Below, piece after piece: positions 46,508 to 51,998 of a stretch of DNA of 51,998 nt. The stretch is taken from positions 1-51,998 of the forward strand of contig JAJAYZ010000043.1 of the NCBI GenBank assembly GCA_027118455.1, given 5' to 3'. Position 1 is the first letter of the stretch. Each line of letters starts with the position of its first letter. Position numbers and translations under genes: made by a program. This DNA comes from Actinomycetes bacterium. GTDB taxonomy: Bacteria > Actinomycetota > Actinomycetes > JAHEKZ01. Below the pieces are notes generated by a model. That model made no database searches and was not told the origin of the DNA. It saw nothing but the letters and a program-made list of their open reading frames with translations.

Positions 46508-46983
46508 CTGTGATGTCCCCGGATTTGGTGGTGGTTCTCGACGTGGACGCTATGCGTACGTTCGCAGCCGACGTCGCGAAGGGTTGCCGCGCAGGTGATG
46601 TCGTGGTGCTGTCCGGACCGCTCGGAGCGGGAAAAACCACATTCACCCAGGGGTTCGCGTCCGGGCTGCAGGTGTCTGGTGTCGTGACGTCACCGACCTT
46701 CGTCATTGCGCGTGTTCATCGATCAACGGTCGGGGGGCCCGACCTCGTCCACGTTGATGCGTACCGACTCGACGGGCTGGCGGAGCTTGATGACCTAGAC
46801 CTCGACGCGTCGCTGGCCGATTCGGTGACGGTCGTCGAGTGGGGTGAAGGTCTCGCAGAGAGACTTTCGTCCGAGGTCGTACATGTGCGAATCGATCGCG
46901 ATAGCGACAATGCGGACTCAGGACACGCGGTGTCAGAGTCTCGACGGGTCACGCTGACGTGGCCCGCTCACCGGAGTCGGTAG
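46504..46983 (+). CDS. tsaE: tRNA t6A biosynthesis ATPase TsaE
   Basis: 159 residues. It is the ATPase that resets the TsaB-TsaD complex which makes N6-threonylcarbamoyladenosine at tRNA A37. The P-loop GPLGAGKTT is at 38-46. TSPTFVIARVH and HVDAYRLDG follow. A short Asp/Ser-rich stretch near the C-terminus is not conserved. It overlaps the hydrolase stop by four bases. Confidence 0.95.
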   Translation: MTVMSPDLVVVLDVDAMRTFAADVAKGCRAGDVVVLSGPLGAGKTTFTQGFASGLQVSGVVTSPTFVIARVHRSTVGGPDLVHVDAYRLDGLAELDDLDLDASLADSVTVVEWGEGLAERLSSEVVHVRIDRDSDNADSGHAVSESRRVTLTWPAHRSR

Positions 46984-46986
46984 GGT
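46981..46986 (+). promoter_or_regulatory. -10 element for a leaderless tsaB message
   Basis: TAGGGT begins at the tsaE stop codon and is followed by exactly six bases and the tsaB GTG at 46993. No Shine-Dalgarno is seen. A -35 is not clear. It may give extra expression of tsaB-rimI-tsaD. Confidence 0.45.
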
Positions 46987-46992
46987 CGCCAA

Positions 46993-47655
46993 GTGCTGTT
47001 GCTGGGGTTGGACACCGCCACCGCGGTGACCACGGTTGCGTTGGTTCGGTCAGGGTCTGGGGCACCCGACGAGGTGCTGGGAGAACGCAGCCATGTCGAA
47101 CCGCGTCGGCACGGTGAGGTGTTGCCGGTGCAGATCAACGAGGTCCTGCACACCGCCCGCGTGGCCCCTGCCGATCTGGACGCCATCGCGGTCGGCATTG
47201 GGCCGGGGGCCTTCACTGGGCTACGGGTCGGGCTGGCGACAGCTCAAGCACTTGGTCAGGCCCTGCAGATCCCAGTGCACGGGGTGAGCACCCTCGATGT
47301 GTTGGCCTACGACACCGGCCGCCATGACGGGTTTGCGGTTGCCACCGATGCCCGGCGCCGCGAGTTCTTCTGGGCGACGTATACCGGCCACGATTCTCGT
47401 TCGACCGCCCCAGCTGTCGGATCCGCTTCGGTCGCTCGCAACGCGCTCTTGGGGCTGACCGTCATCTGTCCGCCGGGAACACCGGTGATCGATGGCCTCG
47501 ACCCGGTCGCAGGAGACCAGCCGAGTGGATCGGCACTGTGTCAGCTGGTGCTCGCTCGACTCGCTGGGGGCGAGGTGCTCGATCGACCAGTACCGCTCTA
47601 CCTTCGACGCCCTGACGGGACGCCATCGTCGGGTCCCAAGTCGGTGCTCTCGTGA
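46993..47655 (+). CDS. tsaB: tRNA t6A biosynthesis protein TsaB
   Basis: 220 residues, an ASKHA-fold partner that stabilises TsaD. LLLGLDTATAVTTVAL and GIGPGAFTGLRVGLATAQAL are diagnostic. GTG start; nine bases separate it from tsaE. Its TGA overlaps the rimI GTG. Confidence 0.94.
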   Translation: MLLLGLDTATAVTTVALVRSGSGAPDEVLGERSHVEPRRHGEVLPVQINEVLHTARVAPADLDAIAVGIGPGAFTGLRVGLATAQALGQALQIPVHGVSTLDVLAYDTGRHDGFAVATDARRREFFWATYTGHDSRSTAPAVGSASVARNALLGLTVICPPGTPVIDGLDPVAGDQPSGSALCQLVLARLAGGEVLDRPVPLYLRRPDGTPSSGPKSVLS

Positions 47656-48140
47656 ACGTCACCAGAACAGACCGGCTGCTGCGCCGGATGCGCTGGTGGG
47701 ATATCGATGCAGTGCACGCTCTCGAAGAGCGCGTGTTCGCGGAGACTGCTTGGTCGCGTGAGACCTTCTGGTCTGAGCTTGCTGGGGTCCCGCAGACTCG
47801 GCACTACGTGGTGGTGGCGAGCGGTGAGCCGATCGTGGGGTATGCGGGTCTGATGGCCATTGGTCCTGACGCAGACGTTCAGACACTGGCTGTCGCCTCT
47901 GACTACCAGCGTCAGGGCGTGGGTGCACAGCTGCTCGACTCGCTCATCGACGAGGCCAAGCTCCGCTGTTGCTCACGCCTTACCCTTGAGGTCGCAGCGG
48001 CGAGCGAGCCAGCACGACGTCTCTATCTGCGCCGCGGCTTTGAGGTGATCGCCCGCCGCTCCGGCTACTACGGCCCGGGCGCCGACGCCTTGATCATGCG
48101 GCTTCGGGTCCGAAGCGAACCGGAAGAGTCAGCGCCGTGA
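47652..48140 (+). CDS. rimI: ribosomal protein S18 alanine N-acetyltransferase family (GNAT)
   Basis: 162 residues. GNAT-fold acetyltransferase that usually modifies the S18 N-terminus. [20 protein letters not shown] is the acetyl-CoA binding motif, and [21 protein letters not shown] the C-terminal region. Overlaps of four bases on both sides (GTGA) tie it to tsaB and tsaD, the usual arrangement. Confidence 0.93.
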   Translation: MNVTRTDRLLRRMRWWDIDAVHALEERVFAETAWSRETFWSELAGVPQTRHYVVVASGEPIVGYAGLMAIGPDADVQTLAVASDYQRQGVGAQLLDSLIDEAKLRCCSRLTLEVAAASEPARRLYLRRGFEVIARRSGYYGPGADALIMRLRVRSEPEESAP

Positions 48141-49186
48141 GCAACGAGCCGCTGGTCCTCGGTATCGAGACGTCGTGCGATGAGACGGGTGTTGGAATCG
48201 TGCGAGGAACGACGCTGCTTGCGGACGCTGTCGCCAGCAGCGTCGACGAGCACGCCAGGTTCGGCGGCGTCGTGCCTGAGGTGGCCAGCCGGGCGCACCT
48301 GGAGGCGATGCCGGCCACGATCGAGATGGCCTTGGCCGAGGCGGGTGTGTCGATCGGAGACATTGACGCGATCGCCGTGACGGCTGGCCCCGGGTTGGTT
48401 GGCGCTCTGCTTGTCGGTACCGCGACCGCCCAGGCGTTGGCCCTGGCAACGAGCAAGCCGCTTTACGGGGTCAATCACCTTGCAGCGCACGTCGCCGTCG
48501 ACCGCCTCGAGCACGGCCCCCTGCCGCGGCCCGCTATCGCCTTGCTGGTCAGCGGGGGGCACTCATCCCTTCTACGGGTCGACGATGTGACTGCTGATGT
48601 GACGGCGCTCGGGGCCACGATCGACGACGCTGCAGGGGAGGCCTTCGACAAGGTGGGGCGCTTGTTGGGGCTGCCCTTCCCCGGTGGCCCGCACATCGAC
48701 GGACTCGCCGTAACCGGTGATCCCCGAGCCATCGACTTCCCGCGTGGCCTGTCCGGTCAGCGAGACCTCGAGCGCCACCGCTTCGACTTCTCCTTCTCCG
48801 GCCTGAAGACCGCGGTGGCCCGATGGGTCGAGCTGCGGCAACGTGACGGTGAACCGATCCATCTGCCCGATGTCGCCGCTGCCTTCCAGGAGGCCGTGGT
48901 GGACGTACTTACCCGGAAAGCGGTGGATGCCTGTCGGCAGGAGGGCGTCGAACACCTCCTGCTCGGTGGTGGCGTCGCGGCCAACTCCAGGCTTCGAGAG
49001 CTACTTGGGCAGCGTTGCACGGCAGCCGGCCTCATCCTGAGGGTTCCTCGTCCTGGGCTCTGCACCGACAACGGCGCCATGGTGGCTGCGCTCGGTGCCG
49101 CTCTGGTCGAGTCCGGCCGACCAGCGTCTGCGCTGGGGCTCCCCGTTGACTCCGCGCTTGGGGTTGAGCAGGTCAGCGTTGGCTGA
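48137..49186 (+). CDS. tsaD: tRNA N6-adenosine threonylcarbamoyltransferase
   Basis: 349 residues. It transfers the threonylcarbamoyl group to A37 of ANN-decoding tRNAs. [10 protein letters not shown] is near the start. The metal-binding His114 and His118 are in NHLAAH, and a third ligand, an Asp, is in [19 protein letters not shown] and [18 protein letters not shown] are typical. It ends the alr-to-tsaD overlapping gene run. Confidence 0.96.
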   Translation: MSNEPLVLGIETSCDETGVGIVRGTTLLADAVASSVDEHARFGGVVPEVASRAHLEAMPATIEMALAEAGVSIGDIDAIAVTAGPGLVGALLVGTATAQALALATSKPLYGVNHLAAHVAVDRLEHGPLPRPAIALLVSGGHSSLLRVDDVTADVTALGATIDDAAGEAFDKVGRLLGLPFPGGPHIDGLAVTGDPRAIDFPRGLSGQRDLERHRFDFSFSGLKTAVARWVELRQRDGEPIHLPDVAAAFQEAVVDVLTRKAVDACRQEGVEHLLLGGGVAANSRLRELLGQRCTAAGLILRVPRPGLCTDNGAMVAALGAALVESGRPASALGLPVDSALGVEQVSVG

Positions 49187-49195
49187 GCGTTCGAA

Positions 49196-49248
49196 CCAGC
49201 ATCCACCGGTTGGGTGAATGCTGGCTGTTCTCCTCTAGCGAGAGGAGG
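49196..49248 (+). terminator. two consecutive hairpins after tsaD
   Basis: CCAGCAT (49196-49202) pairs with ATGCTGG (49218-49224), extended by CACC/GGTG after one mismatch. Next, CTCCTCT (49230-49236) pairs with AGAGGAG (49241-49247) around AGCG. The second stem buries an AGGAGG that might be mistaken for a ribosome-binding site. Position suits termination of the tsa operon. Confidence 0.55.
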
Positions 49249-49304
49249 CATGGCCCAAGATGGGTGGACGCGGGGCCCAGGGGCCCAGTGCGCCGAGGGG
49301 GACC

Positions 49305-51173
49305 ATGACGGGGGGACGGCTCGTTGGCCGGAGGACGGTGCTTCGTGGCGCCGCGACGACGGCCGCGCTTGCCGGCGCCGGAGCCGCGCTGGAAGGGGTG
49401 CCCGCCGTTGCCGCTCGCCCGGCGGACGGTTTGGTTCCCACCCGGATGGCGATGCATGTGCACGCCTCATTCAGTGAGGGTGGTGCCTCGATGCAGGCGC
49501 ACCTCGCCGAGGCTGAGCGCACCGGAGTCGACGTCATCTGGTGGACTGAGCATGACCACCGTATGGTGGCGCGCCGGTACCTCGCCGACGTGCACTTCGA
49601 CGGCCTGACCGAGTGGTCGGGGGCGACCAGCGTCACCTGGAGGTCGTCCGCGACCGGCGAGCTCGACACGTCGTCCGCATCGATCGTGAGCCAGCCGGTG
49701 TTACCAAGCGACGTTGGCGGCAAGGCGTTGCGCATGTCGGCGGTGAGTCGTGGCTCCGCCGGTGGCACCCGCACCGTGACGGCACACGTCAAGGACTTCG
49801 GGCTCAACACCTCCATCGACGGCACCACTATCGCCATCGATGTCTGGCCGATCGAGACCAGTGAGGATTCATGGTTCGACATTGTCATCGAGACGTCCTA
49901 CCGACCTGCTCTGCAGAGTCGTCCGGCCGGTTACTACCGGCTTCGTTACCGCGTTGGCGGTGGACGCTTGCCCGCAACAGTCGTCGAGGTTGATCCTCTG
50001 GACGGTCTTGTCGTGCTGGATGCGGCAACAGATGTGTGGACCACCCTCGTGCTCGACCCGGTTGCGGACATGACACTGCTATGGCCGGATATCGATTTTC
50101 GAGACGCAGCTCTTACCTCCTTCGCCTTCGCTGTGACCTCACGCAATCTGGCACCATCGACCGTCGTCGTTGATGCCTTGCGGTTCGACCGGCTTCGCAA
50201 GGGCTCGACGGCGGTGCTTGAGGTGCAACGCGATCTGATGGCGCACTACGCGCCGCTCTTCCCGACGGTTGTCCAACACCAAGGGCTGGAGATCTCGGAG
50301 AACACCCCGCACCTGAACTGGTTCGGCGACCCGGAGATCTGGCCGGCGTCGGATCCAGCCAACACCGACATCGGACTCGCGATCTCCACCATCCAAGCGG
50401 CGGGTGGGGTCGCGTCGTACAACCACCCATTTGGAACCTCAGGCTCCCAAATGTCGACCGATCAGAGGACGAAGAAGCGGCGAGCCCTTACTGCCACCTT
50501 CGTCGACGAGCGGGTGTTCGGAGCCGACGTCGTCGAAGTTGGCTACACCGGTGGGCGTGCGGGCATGACGCAGTCCGACTACATCGCTGTGTGGGATGTG
50601 CTTTCTCGCAACTTGGTCTTCGCCACCGGGGTGGGTGTGACCGACGATCATGAGGGGCACGACTGGACGAACCAGAAGTGGCGTCACGTCACCGGCGTCT
50701 GGGCTCCGAGCGCCGAGCTTGCATCGTTGCAGGATGCTCTGCAATCCGGGCGCGCCTGGTTCTCCGATCTTGCGGCTTTCAACGGAACGATTGACGTCGT
50801 CGGGGCAGGCTTCGTGCCCATGGGGTCGGTCGGTGCTGTCGATACAGACCGTTCCACACTCGATGTCTTTGTTACCGACCTTCCGGCCCAGTGGCGCATC
50901 GGCGTCATCAGCGGAGTGGCTGACGAGGTGGGGAGCACGGTGCTCAACCCCGAAGTGACGAGTCGAACATTTACCGGAGCCGACCTGGTCGACGGGGTGC
51001 TCTCTGTCAAGGTGAGCTCAGTCGTATCGCGGTTTCACCGCGTCGTCCTTCGCGACGCTGGCGCCGTCGTCCGTGCCTATTCGAACCCGATCTGGCTGCT
51101 GCGCTCGGCGCCGACAGCGACTGTTCCGAAAGTGCGGGTGGCGGTACCTCCGCCGCCTGTACCGCCGGCCTGA
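49305..51173 (+). CDS. Tat-exported PHP-domain protein with a large beta-rich insert
   Basis: 622 residues from the ATG at 49305, with GAGGGGG upstream; an earlier in-frame ATG at 49260 is possible. A twin-arginine signal (LVGRRTVLRG plus a hydrophobic stretch) is followed by PHP metal motifs: MHVHASFSEG (His51, His53) and WTEHDHRM (His83, Asp84, His85). A segment of roughly 225 residues (about 95-320) with beta-sandwich character then interrupts the fold. The PHP part resumes with HQGLEIS, SYNHPFG (about 370) and GVTDDHEG (about 446). A C-terminal beta domain and Pro tail end it. A phosphoesterase acting outside the cell is likely; the substrate is unknown. Confidence 0.82.
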   Translation: MTGGRLVGRRTVLRGAATTAALAGAGAALEGVPAVAARPADGLVPTRMAMHVHASFSEGGASMQAHLAEAERTGVDVIWWTEHDHRMVARRYLADVHFDGLTEWSGATSVTWRSSATGELDTSSASIVSQPVLPSDVGGKALRMSAVSRGSAGGTRTVTAHVKDFGLNTSIDGTTIAIDVWPIETSEDSWFDIVIETSYRPALQSRPAGYYRLRYRVGGGRLPATVVEVDPLDGLVVLDAATDVWTTLVLDPVADMTLLWPDIDFRDAALTSFAFAVTSRNLAPSTVVVDALRFDRLRKGSTAVLEVQRDLMAHYAPLFPTVVQHQGLEISENTPHLNWFGDPEIWPASDPANTDIGLAISTIQAAGGVASYNHPFGTSGSQMSTDQRTKKRRALTATFVDERVFGADVVEVGYTGGRAGMTQSDYIAVWDVLSRNLVFATGVGVTDDHEGHDWTNQKWRHVTGVWAPSAELASLQDALQSGRAWFSDLAAFNGTIDVVGAGFVPMGSVGAVDTDRSTLDVFVTDLPAQWRIGVISGVADEVGSTVLNPEVTSRTFTGADLVDGVLSVKVSSVVSRFHRVVLRDAGAVVRAYSNPIWLLRSAPTATVPKVRVAVPPPPVPPA

Positions 51174-51239
51174 CCCCCAGGACGGAGCCCGGTCTGCCCC
51201 GGCGTTCAGCGGCGGCCACGGATCGTAGATGATGATGCG

Positions 51240-51560
51240 GTGATTGTGCGCATGTGGGAGACCCCCGTGAAGTCGGGCCAGATCGACGCCCTGATCGAGT
51301 ACGTCAAGGCCGAGGTGTGGCCGGGCGTGACTGCGGCCAAGGGCTTTGTCGGCGGTGAGGTGCTGCGGTCCTTCGGCGATGGCAGCGACCGGCTACTTCT
51401 CGTCACCCGATGGGAAGGCATCGATGCGCTTTCGGGCTTTCTCGGACCTGACTGGCAGGCTCACCAGATGACGCCGGTTCCCGCCGAGGAACCGCTGCTC
51501 GCCGGATCGCCGTTCGTCGATCACTGGGACTTCGTCACGACTTTCGAGGCGCGCGCCTAA
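51240..51560 (+). CDS. antibiotic biosynthesis monooxygenase-like (ABM fold) protein
   Basis: 106 residues. MWETPVKSGQIDALIEYVKAEVWPGVTAAKGFVGGEVLRSF fits the dimeric alpha/beta barrel ABM family, whose members include quinone-forming monooxygenases and haem-degrading enzymes. RLLLVTRWEGIDALSGFLGPDW continues the fold. The reaction is not predictable. GTG start, weak Shine-Dalgarno. Its TAA overlaps the stop of the convergent gene. Confidence 0.75.
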   Translation: MIVRMWETPVKSGQIDALIEYVKAEVWPGVTAAKGFVGGEVLRSFGDGSDRLLLVTRWEGIDALSGFLGPDWQAHQMTPVPAEEPLLAGSPFVDHWDFVTTFEARA

Positions 51561-51998
51561 GTAGCCTGTCTCAGCGGCTGGCAGATTGCGACGATCGGGT
51601 CGTCCCCGATGCGCGTCAGCACGAGTGTTCGTTGCTCGCGCGCAGATCGGTCCAGTCGCAGCGATCGACGGAGTTCGTCCACGTCGATCGCTGATCCCCT
51701 CTTCTTGACCACGACGTGACCGACGCCCTCTGCCCGGAGGTAGGCGCGGAGCCGTTTGAGCCCAAAAGGCAGCACGTCGACGACCTGATAACTGGACAGG
51801 AAGGGTGACGTCGCGTCGCTGTTGGAGCTGACGTACGCGATGTGTGGGTCGATCAACCAGCCGTCGACCGCGTCAACAACCGCGGCTATCAACCCGGCGC
51901 GGATCACAGCGCCATCTGGTTCGTGGAGGTACTGCCCCACGGGGTTGATCGGAGGCGGGGTAGCGGGAAGGTCAGCGTCGGATACGTGGTCCCTTGCC
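51557..51998 (-). CDS. THUMP-like domain methyltransferase, 3' part only
   Basis: The frame is open from the stop at 51557 through the right edge, so the 5' part of the gene is outside the window. VGQYLHEPDGAVIRAG, WLIDPHIAYVSS, LPFGLKRLRAYLRAEGVGHVVVKKRG and TLVLTRI are typical of the C-terminal THUMP-like domain of an actinobacterial class I SAM-dependent methyltransferase family. The catalytic Rossmann part is not visible. The substrate is unknown. It is convergent with the ABM gene and overlaps its stop codon. Confidence 0.8.
   Translation of the reverse strand, partial: ARDHVSDADLPATPPPINPVGQYLHEPDGAVIRAGLIAAVVDAVDGWLIDPHIAYVSSNSDATSPFLSSYQVVDVLPFGLKRLRAYLRAEGVGHVVVKKRGSAIDVDELRRSLRLDRSAREQRTLVLTRIGDDPIVAICQPLRQAT

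Overview
The window is a high-GC bacterial chromosome segment that is almost certainly from an actinomycete (Actinomycetota). The evidence is the frequent GTG starts, the str-S10-spc-alpha ribosomal supercluster in actinobacterial order, an RskA-type anti-sigma factor beside a SigK-type ECF sigma factor, short-LID adenylate kinase, Ala/Pro/Glu-rich tails on S3, L17 and S9, and -35/-10 elements of the TTGACC / TANNCT kind. The order or genus cannot be settled from the sequence alone.

Layout. Bases 1-368 hold no convincing gene: an edge fragment, an extreme C tract and inverted repeats. A minus-strand pair (DUF2975 membrane protein plus YozG-like HTH regulator, 369-1237) lies behind a perfect 12-bp palindrome. 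A secreted protein of unknown function (1325-2005, minus) and a DUF4190-type membrane protein (2075-2524) follow. From 2580 the translation block begins: rpsL-rpsG-fusA-tuf; a 299-base hairpin-rich leader; rpsJ to rpsQ; rplN to rplO; secY-adk-map; a TauE-family transporter; infA-rpmJ-rpsM-rpsK-rpsD-rpoA-rplQ-truA. Zinc-type (Cys-rich) forms of S14, S4 and L36 are present.

The usual actinobacterial order truA-rplM-rpsI is interrupted by about 12 kb of accessory genes (25748-37860). These are SigK and its membrane anti-sigma factor RskA; a secreted DUF4331 protein; a TPR protein and a NicO-type nickel/cobalt transporter with a His-rich loop; a membrane-anchored protein of unknown function; a lone carbamate kinase; an ABC-F ATPase; a decayed DUF418/acyltransferase-like gene; and an MFS transporter. 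Two near-identical promoter-like sites, CAATCC-N15-CCGAAT, lie ahead of sigK and of the DUF4331 gene. They suggest an autoregulated SigK regulon that drives the DUF4331-TPR-NicO genes; this is the most interesting candidate system here.

From 37921 housekeeping order resumes: rplM-rpsI-glmM, glmS, acpS, the NAD(P)H-hydrate repair enzyme, alr, an alpha/beta hydrolase, and tsaE-tsaB-rimI-tsaD (tRNA t6A synthesis), mostly with overlapping start and stop codons. glmM, glmS and alr supply cell-wall precursors. The window ends with a Tat-exported PHP-domain protein carrying a large insert, a small ABM-fold monooxygenase-like protein, and the 3' part of a THUMP-like methyltransferase gene that runs off the right edge.
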